Positions 24,601-36,264 of a stretch of 64,000 bases of DNA are shown here, in pieces (the stretch's first letter is position 1; each line of letters begins with the position of its first letter). A program made the position numbers and the translations under genes. The notes beneath the pieces are model-generated. The model made no database searches. It saw only the letters and a list, made by a program, of their open reading frames with translations, and was not told where the DNA came from. This DNA is from Saccharina japonica (Eukaryota > Sar > Phaeophyceae > Laminariales > Laminariaceae), in the NCBI GenBank assembly GCA_008828725.1, contig MEHQ01003965.1, forward strand, positions 342,501 through 406,500. Reading direction: 5' to 3'.

Positions 24601-27600
24601 GTATTCGCGATGCGGGCTTAATTCGAGTGGAGAGTGCCGGCTGTATAAATTTATCAACGGACTTCATTCGGGATTGGGCGCCCAGAAATGTACGAATTCT
24701 GCGTCTATCGAAACAATCACTCCCGTACCCCCTCGTCAGTCGCTGCATTCGACTTCAACTTCCGGGTATATTCTCCAGACGGCCGTGGGTCACTCCGCAT
24801 CGTCTCCGGTGGCACCGGTTGTGACGACTATACGACCGATCTCACTGGTCTCGTTTCCGTGCCAAACACCCTTGCTATCTTCAAGGACATCATTATGTGA
24901 GCTTTTTACCGATGGAATTGGTCGCAAGCGCTCTCGTTCGATTTTCTGTCGTCTGGCGACTTTTTGTGGCTTAGTGGTGTCGTTTCGACGATTACGTCGG
25001 ACGCGTGCTACATAGAGGAGGTGCTACCATAGAGGAATTTTCCTAATGACGGCGGGCTCCTTCCCCCCAGCTCGTCGCAGCTTCGTCCGTGTGCTTCCAT
25101 GTGTTTCTTTGTATGCGCAGGCCACGGGATTTTCCATCGGACACCACTTTCATTTCCCTAACCATAACCCTAACCCTAACTGTAACCAAAATCTTAGGGT
25201 TAGGGTGAAATATAGAGCTCCTCAAGTGACCGCATTCAGAAACAAAGCGATAAACTCCCTTAACTTGTACCGTAGCATGCATATTCGTTAGGTGCTGGTC
25301 TTAGGGTTAAGACCCACCCTGGCTGGAGTTCTGCCCTAAGCATGTACGCTGTTCAATAAGTTTCGTCGTGCCGATCGCGGATAAGCCCTGCACTAATGTG
25401 CATCACCCAACCACGTCAAAAGGAGGCTTTGCACCAACCTCGATGCAAGTTGGCGAAAGGGCAACGAACAAAATACAGATTAACGCCAACATTTCATGTG
25501 TTATTCTCCCGTGAAAGTAAGTCGTATGCATATGTTATTTGTTGTCCAGGGTGTGTGTATCCGCCAACTCGCAGAAATGTGAATTTTAATAAGAAGCGAA
25601 GGCCGTTGAGACATAAAGCGAAAAAAAACGAAAAAATGCGCCCTGTCAAAGTGTCGTTATGTCTTTAGGTGAGCACGGCCTACATCTTCACACACTATCC
25701 CTATCTCCGCCGCATGTCTAGTTCACAGGGTTAACGACGTCGCTGTTGCATATCGAACATCCTCGCAGATCTGGCAATGGGAACGGTGGCCTCAATGCTG
25801 GCACCTCCCAAATCTGGCTGTGCGCGGTTTCCGTATACTTTGAAATCGACTACTTCTTTATGACGGTAGACAGCACCGTATCACCACCGCCGGCACCAAC
25901 TCCTGCACCTACACCGGCCGCGGGTGCCTATGGAGGTGTCCCCGCTTCGGTTCCAGGCACTATAGAGGCGGAAGCGTTCGATGAGGGCGGGGAAGGCGTC
26001 GGTTACGAAGATTCGACTGCTGGAAACGTCATGGGGGTAAGTGGAAGCGGGCGATTTCTGTGTAAACTCGTGAGAGCTAATTATCGCAAATTTCGCCTAC
26101 ACCAATTATGCGCCACCAGGGTTAAATCACGTGATGCCTGTCGGCCGGTTAGTAAAGTTTATTTGGTAAGGGAAGACTAGATTGGAGGGATTAGGGTTAC
26201 CCCCAACCCCGAGAAGAGCACCCCTACGTGTTTCTCTCGATAGTAAACCGTACATGTGTATTTTGATAATATTTCAATATTACTCGTAGGCGCTGCGTTC
26301 GGTTTAGCTGCACATGGCTAGCAAACGAAGCCTGAATATCGCGCTCCGGTACGTCCCTGCCGCGGCAAGGCGTACTAATATTTGTGTCCCACCTTGAAGG
26401 GCCGCAGTGGCAACGACAAACGATAGGAGTATTGAACAATGTGTATCGAGCGAAATGTCGATTTGAAGACGTGCTGAGGTCTTTTCCCCTGATGTTCACG
26501 TGCCTGTACATCCTACCTTTTGTGTGTTCTGATGCACAACAACAGGCATTCCGACCCGATGAAGACGTCGACATCAACGCCATGGACGGCGGATACAATG
26601 TCGGATACTTCACTGCTGGTGAATACCTGCGATACACCGTGGACGTGACACAAGACGGTACGAGACACGACCATAATGCATGTGTTTGATTGCAGTTATC
26701 ACACATACCAACGTTTCCTGTACGTGTGATGCACGTTTGAGTATGAATACCACGAGACAAGTGCGTCGATCATATCGATTAGAATATTAGCGAGTACTCC
26801 CTCGTAGCAACATGTTTCCCGACACACATACGTATGACCCCTCGGTTAATATTGTTCAGGGTGTGGTGGGTCGGGCTAGCATGGATTCATAGACGCGCGA
26901 TCATAGCGTCAGGACACATCGAGTAGTATCCGGAAGCTTCCTGGGGCAGATTAAACGCCCTCGGGACCGACATGCTGTTGTCTCTGAGTAGTCCCAGACC
27001 GCTACACAACCATGTCGTACACCTCGTACGCTGAACGCACGCCTTCGAACAACATGTTATTGTAGTGTAGTGCACGCTGTGTGATTTCGGTAAGGATTGT
27101 GCGTCATGTATTCGCTCAACTATGGGAATGAGCACGCGTCCAGCGGCGAAGAAACACGTAGTTTATTCCGCAAAGCATTTCCCCACTATATATCTCTCTC
27201 TCGCAGTCGATTCGTTTGTCTTTAACTTCCTGCTGGCGTCCGTCGACGGACTTGGCTCATTCCGCATTGTCTCCGGTGGCACTGGATGCCACGACTTCAC
27301 GACCGATCTCAGCGGCCCGGTTTCGGTGCCGTATACGGGAGGGGTTGGGCGCTACCAAGATGTGGAAGTGTGAGTCTTCTGTGCAATGGGCGACTTGCTG
27401 TATTGATATGTTTACGTTGTCCTGGTGTCGCGCTGCACCATCTGGATATCCGCGCTTCGTACGCGATTGAGTTTGTTGTGTACTTATCCGAGCTTGTGGC
27501 CGCTCAACCCCGGGTGCAGCCGTGTGTACTGTCTCACATGTTACCGAGATGAACTCGAACGGGACTCATACCGATGCACGTCGGCGGACAGTGTCAATCT

Positions 27601-30198
27601 GTGGATGTAAATCGTCCTCGTCATTGGTTTCCTCTGGCATGACCCACCTCATTCGAATTGAGATATCAGTTGCTTGGGTGTGTACCGCTATGTTTTTCTC
27701 CCCTTCAACCGCATCGCAAAACATGGTTAAACGCTAAGCACGTTCCCGGAAGGTGTATTTTCGCAAGAGGACGACAATAGACAAAACGATATTCACCCAT
27801 CGGAACAGTATTTTGAGCAACTGAAGATATATACTTGTGAGCTATCGATCAGGCGTTACATTGCCATGGCTGAACAATGGACTGACCAACCCGCGCCTCA
27901 TCACGGTTCATGTACGCTTGTATGTAATTTTCAATGGCGTCACAGATCCGGCAAGGGCTATGGCGGCCTAGCCGCTGGTCCAGCTACCATCTGGCTGTGC
28001 GTAACCTCCAAGTCATTCAACATCGACAAATTCACTATGACGGAAGAAATCGCTCCAACGCCGACGCCAGAGCCGACCCCAGCGCCGACGCCAGAGCCGA
28101 CCCCAGCCCCAACGACCCCAGCGCCGACCCCAGAGCCAACCCCAGCGCCATCCGTTGAACCTGCTGTTGAAGCTGAGGCCTTCTGAGGTGTCGCGACCAT
28201 TGTTCCCGGCCTTATCCAGGCGGAAGAGTTCGACCTGGGCGGAGAAGGCGTGGGTTACTCAGACACCACGACGGGCAACCGGAAGGGGGTATGTTGTGAT
28301 TCCTGGGCTGATGTTGGGTGCCGTTGAAACGCGTATGTATGCACTGCATGTTGTGGTATACGCATCCAAACTGCTTGAGCGGCAGCCCGTGCTTTAATGA
28401 CGTGATGTGTGCAACCTAACCCCTGTTGCGTGGGGCGGCAAGGGGTGCACGAAGTTATTTACTGTATTCCGTGTTGTTCTAAAAACAAAAACCACGCAAC
28501 TGTTTGAAGAGGTTGCAATGCGAAGGGTCTAGTACGTTACGCTCCACCATATGTATCAATGCCAACTGATTTTCAGCGAGTTTTAATTACACTCCACTAT
28601 TTCTTGAAAGGGGTATACATATTGCCCTGTCTTGCTCGCCATGAGACCCCTAAGGAAATGACCATCGACCGGGGGTTTCGACATCTGTCTTGAGATAACT
28701 CGACATGGTGAAGCCGCGCCGGAACCTTCATTATCAAAGCCCACATGCACGGCAACTATTTTCGTTTGGTTTTGTTTTGGACGATGACAGGCGTTTCGGC
28801 CCAGCGAAGACGTGGATATCGCCGAATTGGGCGACGGCGAATACAACGTCGGCTACATAACTTCTGGCGAATACCTACGATACACCGTGAACTCCGCCAA
28901 AAAGAGTAAGATATTAACAAAAACCACCTTGCGTTTCGGTGGAGTCGTCGCACGTTCATTCCCTTGCTGCACGAGAGTGGTGTACGTTCTTGTCCGTCAC
29001 AAAAACCCTGCCGGACGAATGCCTCGATTATACCTAGAACCATTAGAACGTAAAAATCTCTCAATTTCGACCGAGGTATCGAGGTAGAACGCCCGCCTAT
29101 AGTTATCACGTCCCCTGTCAAACATACATGCCTGACTCTGTTCAACGCATTTGATGGGGATTTTAGTGGTTGTTAGTCTGAGCTGAGATATAAATATATA
29201 TATATCTATATATATATTGTAGGCGCGATCTAACGCCCAGCGACGAACGACAACGGCGCTCATCCAGCGCTTCTCCTCCCCACTTTCTCTCGCAGTCGAC
29301 AACATTTTCTTTCACGTTCAGGGTGTCCTCCGCCAACGGCCTTGGCTCGCTCCGAGTAGTTGCCGGGGAACTGGGTGCGATGGCTATACAACTGATCTCA
29401 GCGGCCTAGTTTCGGTGCCGGCTACTGGAGGAAACATTCGCTACAAAGACCTGGCAGCGTGAGTCATCGATACTTGTTGCTGTAGTTGCTTCGGTGGTTC
29501 GCGCCATACTCTAGTAGTTTGCGAAGTTCGGGCGGCATGAGGTGTCGAGTAGCATCTAAGGCTCTCTTGATCCCTGGTCAAGCCGTGACCACTGTCCCAC
29601 ATGGCACTGTGGGAGGGAGGACGAGTCCTGAACTGGTGTGGTTTAATTGGCGTCGCCGGGAGCGAAGCTATCCACCTTCTTCGATGCTTGCGTCTCGGGG
29701 ATACTATCCACAAGATGCTGATGGAGGCCAGCGTTGCCCAATTGCGTGTGCATATCGTCCATTCTCCCGCTAAATACAGCGTTTGCGTCGGACGCGAGTT
29801 TGCGTAGTGTCCAAGGTGGTTGACATTCATGCTTGTGGACGGCAGTGGTTGAGACGGTGCCAACGGCGTATACAGTGTAAGTAACAAAAAACGAATACGC
29901 TCCGTAAAGGCGTTTCGGGATTTGTTCCTTGTCTTCGCGATCGACTCTTGCCCCTCAACTTAAGATCCGTACTGTTTCCCGTCCCCTCTTGGTTTTACCT
30001 CGTTTGCTTGTTCAATACCGTCACAGGTCTGGCAACGGTACCGGTGGCCTCCGCGCTCGCTTGACCCGCATCTGGCTCTGCGTAGAGTCCCAAGCCTTCA
30101 ACCTCGACTCCTTTAGTATCTCGAAAAAAACGCCTACGTACACGGTCTCGGCTGAAGGATTCATCGAGGAGGTAGGCGGGAGCTTACTGTTTGCGTGA
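19701..30198 (+). CDS. Multi-CBM6 carbohydrate-binding protein, 16 exons, 5' end not found
   Basis: This is the 3' part of a spliced gene encoding five tandem CBM6-type (beta-sandwich, sugar-binding) modules. Exons: 19701-19823, 20312-20429, 20756-20918, 21551-21785, 22263-22380, 22775-22937, 23531-23765, 24249-24366, 24740-24896, 25769-26036, 26546-26657, 27207-27369, 27946-28288, 28791-28905, 29296-29458, 30027-30198. All 15 introns are GT-AG (326-872 bp) and the joined length is 2766 bases, a multiple of three (921 residues). Each module reads QAEKFD-GGEGVGYSD, FRPNEDVDI, GEYLRYTV-V, LGSLRVVSGGTDCDDYTTDL, QIWLC, DYF. Two cysteines per module (TDC and WLC) could form a disulfide, consistent with an extracellular protein. 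A TAA in frame at 19695-19697 means exon 1 here is an internal exon. An in-frame TGA at 28184-28186 would stop translation before module 5. The ligand and any catalytic partner domain are unknown. Confidence 0.85.
21641..23620 (+). CDS. CBM6 module 2 (exons ~21641-21785, 22263-22380, 22775-22937, 23531-~23620)
   Basis: The module starts in the same exon that ends module 1, after the short linker VEASPPSAYDAY. It reads GVPATIPGLIEAEKFDWGGE, then GFRPNVDVDIF and GEFLRYTVDVTEDG, then FDFKFRVSSADTFGSLR and TDCDDYTTDLSG, then SGNGNGGLRAG, QIWLCTIS and DIDYF. Introns 20919-21550 and 22938-23530 (between the third and fourth exon of modules 1 and 2) still resemble each other, so modules 1 and 2 duplicated recently with their introns. 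Confidence 0.85.
23621..25860 (+). CDS. CBM6 module 3 (exons ~23621-23765, 24249-24366, 24740-24896, 25769-~25860)
   Basis: The linker VATSPPSAYDAY is nearly the same as that before module 2. The module reads GAPAIVPGMVQAERFDWGGE, GFRPNEDVEIISF, GEYLRYTVEVTEDG, FDFNFRVYSPDGRGSLR, TGCDDYTTDLTG, then QIWLCAVS and EIDYF. The third exon is two codons shorter than in modules 1, 2 and 4 (157 against 163 bases), losing residues in the loop before the second intron-bearing strand. The longest intron (872 bp) precedes its last exon and carries telomere-like motifs. Confidence 0.85.
25861..28035 (+). CDS. CBM6 module 4 (exons ~25861-26036, 26546-26657, 27207-27369, 27946-~28035)
   Basis: The linker here is proline/threonine-rich (PPPAPTPAPTPAAGAYG), longer than earlier ones. 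The module reads GVPASVPGTIEAEAFDEGGE, FRPDEDVDINAMDGGYNVGY, GEYLRYTVDVTQDG, FVFNFLLASVDGLGSFR, TGCHDFTTDLSG, then TIWLCVTS and NIDKF. The second exon is two codons shorter (112 bases) than in modules 1-3. All splice phases are kept. Confidence 0.85.
28036..30198 (+). pseudogene. CBM6 module 5, probably decaying (exons ~28036-28288, 28791-28905, 29296-29458, 30027-30198)
   Basis: A long (TPEPTPAP)-type linker precedes it, then an in-frame TGA (28184-28186) where other modules have a glycine codon in YGGV. Beyond it the module still reads GVATIVPGLIQAEEFDLGGE, AFRPSEDVDI and GEYLRYTV. Its second exon ends NSAKK instead of the usual VTEDG. The third exon has one inserted base near its start and one lost base at the GG(T)GG position, so about 20 codons are read out of frame without a stop. 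The last exon encodes SGNGTGGLRARLTRIWLC and FNLDSF and ends in TGA at 30196-30198. If the first TGA is real, the protein ends after 737 residues from 19701. Confidence 0.65.
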
Positions 30199-31676
30199 AA
30201 AGATTCCAGACTCATCCCACGGAAGGGGTCGGAGGTTTAGGGTTTAGGTCAATGTTGTCTCACCGCTTGCGCTCCTCAAGTCAGCAACTACCCGTAAGTG
30301 AGATCCCTGCAATATGAATAGTACATACTACTGCAGCTGATACAGGCGTTGGTCGGGTTGCGCGAAGAAAGTTCTTCAAAGTCATGCATCCGGCGAGACG
30401 GTGAACTTGTCATGTGGGGAGCTCAGACAATACGAAACTAATCTACTGTGGCATGGCTCGCCAGTCCAACGTATCCCGCTTTGCATCCACAATTATGGTT
30501 AGGCATCACCTCTATGGATAATCGTGTGCGACTGCTTGCGGGATGCGTGAGAATGTTTCGCTGGGGCAGCGTTGGAGCAGACTTAACAGACGCATCATTG
30601 TATACAGGCAAACCTCTCCGTCGCAAATAAAGCAAATGTTTCATTAAGGGTCCACTCGATTGCGCTGCACGTACTTGATTAATCGCACATTCGTTCACCG
30701 ATCTCAACACCGTCCGCTCTTTATCCCGCGCAATCAAGCGGCAAGTCACTGCATTACGCGGGCCGTAGGGTGATGGAGGTGACGACATCCAATATCCGAT
30801 ATCAGCACGTGATCTACGAAAAAAATCATGATGTTCTTAAGAGCCTGGTTGCTCGATAATATTTTATTTACGGGTAGTATGTACTCGAGGTTGTTTGTTG
30901 GACTTTCGTAGGATCATAGCCGTCTAAATCCGAACGAAACGTATGGCAAAAAAGTCAGTGGCGATTATTCTAGCACCAGCTTCCTGGGGACCGCCGAACA
31001 CGGGCGATCGCACTTGAACATGGCGACAACTAACACGGAACGCAAGCTAAAGGCGGGCCGTTTAGCACAATCGTCCCACGTACCATAGACTTCAGTGCCT
31101 TTCCTACGATAGTGCAATGGTATACCCAGCCCAAGATGCTACACGACAAAGCCCTTGACCGTAGGTGGAGACCGTTCTTGGATGATATACGAAGTTGGTG
31201 ATCATCTGCGTCCAGGTAAACCACGTAACACAATTTAATCGCCGTAAATAAAGTGGGCTTGGATACACTGGTTTCGTGTGCTGTGTTCTCTCTCTACTGT
31301 TGGGCTAGTGGCTCCGATATGAGCTCGGTCTACGCTATGCTTGTGTTGGTCGCCCGAATGATTTCAAGTAGGCGTTTGATACGCATTTCTTGTGTTGTCT
31401 CGCCACGAACAACAGCAGGGCCAAGCGTTTCATTATCATTATCATTCGATCGAAGGACGTCGACAAGACGAACTTACGTTCGAGCATGCCTGTTCTGACG
31501 TAATGTTCCCCATGCTATGTCCGATGCCCGGCTCTCAGTGAGTATTTCCGTACACCAGAAACTGATCGGTGGTCGGTGACTGGAGCCGGTGTAGAAACGC
31601 TCGTTGACGCACGGTAAGAATGCAACCACCTCCTCGCCGAAGACAGTAAAGGAGTCAATGCGGCTATACTGAATAG
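30199..31676. other. No recognisable gene
   Basis: The only structure seen is a segment at about 30350-30440 (GGTCGGGTTGCGCGAA ... GGGGAGCTCAGA) that resembles 58998-59095, inside the inverted-repeat element near 59 kb. A TTTAGGGTTTAGG motif is at 30236-30249. Confidence 0.4.
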
Positions 31677-31883
31677 CTGCAGGGGGTAGTATCGCTACAC
31701 CGGGACGAGAAACATCGGGCGGACACGAAGATACAGATGATGGAGTTCACCCAGAAAACTAAGACGGACGGTAGTATTGATTTGGTGGAGCACACGAAGC
31801 ATTTGGAGGCGCTCATGGATACCATTTTACGACACGACGCGACAAAGTGCTGGCTGACAGGTCGTAGAATCCAGCGCTTTTAA
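31677..31883 (+). pseudogene. Possible retroelement gag-like fragment
   Basis: An open frame of 68 codons contains KIQMMEFTQKTKTDGSIDLV followed by EHTKHLEALMDTI. The pattern of a basic-polar segment, GSI, then EH and a leucine/aspartate-spaced helix resembles the central part of Copia-type gag proteins. It is short, bounded by stops (TAG at 31674-31676, TAA at 31881-31883), and a longer minus-strand frame overlaps its end. This is a weak call. Confidence 0.25.
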
Positions 31884-33957
31884 AGAGTGCAGGTTAAACG
31901 AGGAATGGGATTGGCGAATCCACCACCGGTGTGGAAAGCGAGGAAAACATCGCAGATTGTTTGGTAAACGAGGCGCAGTCCTGATTAGAATAGGAACGCA
32001 ACTAACTCCGCGTTTTATCGAAGGCTGTAGGAAGGGGGGGGGGGGTACTCGGATAAAGCCAGCCCTTGTCGCTGGAGCAAGGCGTTTTCCACGTCGAAGA
32101 TAAAGGGATATGACGGCCTGTAGAATGTCTATTGTGCGTGGGTGGGGGTGTGATAGAGGGTCATTTCTACGAGGTATATTTATATATTGTACGTGTCGTT
32201 GCGAGGAGCATTGCACATTCGTATCTCTTTGTTCCAATCTATGTATTGTTCTGCAGACGTCTTCAGTCTGGGCAAGCTCTTGTTGTTGAAGTGAGCGATG
32301 ATTGCTAACGGTACATAAAGGGCGGGGATGGACCGCCGCCATACATGAAGATACTATTTGCAAGGGCGACGAGAGGAGGGGTAGTCTGAGTCGGATCGAT
32401 TCGAGTGCACGTATGACTTCATTGTGCTGTGTGCATGAGTGTGTCTTTGTACTTTGTCCGAGGGTTCATCTTAACGTGTTCCAGAGTCAGCGCTCTACGG
32501 CTGCAAGTTGTAGTAGAGGGGGCGAGGTGGTCTTAAAAGCACTACATGGACATTCAACCCAAATTATTCGCCTGTGTTCGTATCATAATAATTATGTCAT
32601 GACCGAACTTGGCGCATGCGCCCTTTGTTTTGTTTTGTTTTGTTTTATTTTGTTTTGAAGATCTGTTTGATGAATGATTCTTGGAAATCCGCATGAGCTT
32701 TGGTTCACGTCGGACACTAAACGTTGGGGTCACACGTAGGGGGTCTGCGTGGGTCAGGATCAGCCAAGGAAGCGTACTGTGTCGGTGTTTGCGATACACG
32801 TTCGGTGTTTGTAAATCGGACAAAGCACTTGTACTCCACTGATGACATAATATCCTGCTACTCGTGTTTATGGTTGCGAACAGACAAACGAAAGAGGCGA
32901 AGGCACGCGACAAAACCCGTAGCTGTTTGACGTATCATTTGTTGAGAAATGCATCAAGGCAGATACAGGTAGTCACTTTGCAATAGATCAAAGCGTAGCC
33001 TAAAAATACTTACGAAGTATTACGTATACAAGGCGAGTTTTTTCAATGCCCATCGATCTACAGTCTGTTTGTATCAGTCATCGTGAAAACGCCACATCCA
33101 GTGCTTTCCTTATTTTTCCCGTTCTTGATCGACATTGGGATGTGGCACGCGGTCGATACGTCGTCTCGTAGCAAGGTGACGGTAATCTGAACTGACCGTG
33201 TAACGGAATGAATGTCAAGCGCGTGCCTAAGACACTTGTTACGCGTTAAACAAAAACCGTCATACCCGTTAGTCGATCTGAGACGTTAATGAAGGAAGCC
33301 GTGTGTTTGTGCTCAAACACATGATACACGGCCAACGAAAACGCGATGCCTTCAAGACTCTCACGCCAATACAAGCACCAACTGTTGGGCGGAGGGCGTT
33401 GCAGTTCGTGGTCAAGAAAAACGCGCCAACCGAAAACAATGTTAAGGCGTGCATGGGTAGCAACTGCACTGCAAAAATGTCTGCTGGCGGGGCTGTTGTC
33501 CATCCTGTCTCAATTTCTAACTCTTATGCACTGTTGATTTGATGCTATCCAGCCAAACTCGTTTCCCACGATATTATGATTAGTTGTTGACGCCGAGTTA
33601 TTCGGGACAAATGTGTTCCTCCAAAATTCCAATCGCTCTGTTTCCATGATGTATGAAGTGTTAAGAATACAGGTCCTGATCCATGGTGGTTTACCCAGTT
33701 CGTCGTCAAGCTCCTGACGAGTGGCCTCGAAAATGCTTGCTCATCTCCGAGACCATCCATTTCCACAAGCTTTGGTCGCTAGGGGCGCGAAAAAGGGCAT
33801 AGTTACACCTAAATACTACAGACGCCCAAGCAGCCCCCCCCGCAGAACTCCTAAAGTATGTTATAGGACAAGTCAGCGAAAACGAAGGGTCACGCGTGAA
33901 AGGCACTTGACACACGCATTTCTTGACTCAGATATACATTGCTTAAGGATTGTAATG
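31884..33957. other. No recognisable gene; one (TTTTG)n tract
   Basis: A minus-strand frame at 31827-32363 (178 codons) is serine/proline/arginine-rich with no motif. A (TTTTG)n tract at about 32625-32660 resembles the tail of the LINE at 43.6 kb, but the sequence before it does not match that LINE. Confidence 0.4.
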
Positions 33958-34385
33958 ACCAGCCCGCGACAAAAAATAATGTAGGTGTGATTGATTTTGT
34001 ACACCCCTTGAATGCCTCAGAGGTACCCTGTGTGTGAGAACGGAAATATAGATACGGACATCACGGGCGCGCGGCAGTCGGCCTTACCCTTACGCCCAAA
34101 CGAAGCCCAACACAGTCACCGCCAGGACTCCCCCTATGAGTTGAAATGGTCAGCCTACGACAAAGAAATATTTCAAGTGTGATGAGTATTCGACACACCT
34201 CTTGATTGCCTCAAGGCTATCCTGGGGAGAACGGAAACCGAGATTCGGACAGCAGGCGCGTGAGCAACAGCCCTCCTTACCCTTACGCCTAAACGAAGCC
34301 CAAACAGCCACCGCCAAGAACCCCCTCATTGGGTTGTAATTATCAGCCCGCGATGAAGAACAATGTTGGGCTGATGTTGATTTAA
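33958..34385. repeat. 192-bp tandem repeat
   Basis: Units start at about 33958, 34150 and 34342 (third partial), each with CAGCC(C/T)(A/G)CGA, TTGA(A/T)TGCCTCA, GAGAACGGAAA, CTTACCCTTACGCC and AACGAAGCCCAA. Divergence between units is moderate. Confidence 0.75.
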
Positions 34386-35085
34386 TGTCTCAGCGACATC
34401 CCGGGAAATAACCAGTAGTTGTGGATAGTGCCATTCGCCTCCTTTTCACCAAGTACATCATACATACATATATACCAAGTCTGGGAAAAAACATCAGATT
34501 AAGAAGATATTCTGCGTGCTGTATGCCCCACACGATCCGATTTACATGGTACGTCCTTACACCCCATGCCATATGGTGTTATTTTGGTGTCTCAGCGACA
34601 CCCCTAAAAATACCCACATGTGGAAATGCCTATTCCCTTCCATTTAAACCTTGACAACATATATACCAAGTGACCAAAAAACGAATCGTCATATTCGGGA
34701 GATATGCTGTCCGCAGTAAACCCCACACGATCCGATTACATTCAACAAACATGATCCTGCCCGCGAAGAATAACGCCCCATGTCATGTTGTGTTACATTG
34801 CTGTCTCAGCGGCAACCAATAAAAGACCCACTTGTGTAAATCGCCTCGGTGGGCTTGTAATCATGTCTCAGCGAAACTTACGGTTTTTCCCGCTCATGAA
34901 AATTGTCTTTAATCTTCTTCTCAACACGGACAACAGACATACCAAGTCTCGTGTGGAAAGTTATGGTAAATATGCTGCGTCCAGTATGACATAAATGAGC
35001 CGATTTGCCCTGGACGTAAAACCATTGCTTACTTCTCCCAACAAGATTTACACCCCATGCCACGTCGCGTTGTAATCGTGGTTAG
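34386..35085. repeat. Degenerate ~200-215-bp tandem repeat (TGTCTCAGCGACA)
   Basis: Landmarks recur in order: TGTCTCAGCGACA at 34386, 34588, 34802 and (partly) 34864; ATACCAAGT; CACACGATCCGATT; and CCCCATGCCA near 34561 and 35053. The GCCCGCGA(T/A)GAA motif links this array to the 192-bp array just before it. Confidence 0.65.
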
Positions 35086-35814
35086 GGTAAGGGTAAGGGC
35101 CCAGATTCACGGATTGAAAATAAATTCAATATTATAGAAAAAAAATCGCTTTTCGTTGATCAACACACGCACCACCACGAAACATTAGATTTTTGGTAGG
35201 GTTGTAAGTTGGGTGACTAATAGTTTCCAGCTAGTTATTAGTTGGCTAGTAAGTTAGGTGCGGCGGTTCCAACTCTCCAACTATTTTTGTTTTCTGGGTT
35301 TCCTTGGTTGTATATAAGAAGGCTTGTTCGGTACGGGGTGCGTATTTCTCGACGTCCCCAAGCAGTACCACCACGCACACAAACAGAGAGAACTCACGGT
35401 GCATCAACCCATTCACATCGACAGTGCCGGTGCCGATGGCAGGACCGAGGGTGCCGGCTCCGCTGAACCTGGCCTGTCGACGGACCATGACGGCGATGGA
35501 GCGTCCGACGGATAAGTGACTGTCCCGAGCGCTCCTCCGAAAACGAGTGCACGCGTACAGAAGGAGCGCCGGCTTTCCAAGCCCCCCAAACGGGGACAGG
35601 GATTCATACTTTGATGCGAGATGATTTGAGGGATCCTGCATCTTTGTAGTCCATCTGGGACAATTTTCCAATCTATTCCCCGCACCAAGGTACATGTTTC
35701 TCAGGATGTGTTGAGCTGTTCGTGAATCTGGAGGCACCGTCAGATCTCAACACTGCGCGCAGATCCTTACGATTTTTCGTTGTTTTATTAGTATATGAAT
35801 TCGCCTCTTTACGA

Positions 35815-35984
35815 GGGCGTCCCGAAAAGTATTTTTCCGACGCCTAACTATCTAAAATGGTCAGAATGGAAAAACAAAAAACGTGTTTTGTGCTAAATCG
35901 TCCAGGGATCACAGTGCTCCGATTTTTTTCCCACTCTGACCATTTTAGATAGTTGGGTGTCGACAAAATACTTTTCGGACGCCC
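35815..35984. mobile_element. 170-bp MITE with ~50-bp inverted ends (GGGCGTCC)
   Basis: The left end GGGCGTCCCGAAAAGTATTT pairs with the right end, the complement of GGGCGTCCGAAAAGTATTTT. The pairing continues through AACTATCTAAAATGGTCAGA. There is no clear target duplication. Confidence 0.7.
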
Positions 35985-36264
35985 CTGTCTTTTATGCAAA
36001 AAACTTATAAACAAGCTCCTTGTTTCCCTGGGTGTAGTACTTTTCACACTTACATTCTGAGAGCTGATTTCGGGAGCTATGACCATAGGCCGCCGGCCAT
36101 TCTATTCGCAATATACAAAAACAGCTTTTGAGGAACATATGAGGAAAACAATGGGTACTGAAGGTCACGTTCCCCTGGTTACTACTGTTTGACAAATTGT
36201 GCGATATACAAATATAATACGGCAAACAATTGCTCTCGTTCACAACTCCAGGCAGTTTTGTTTT

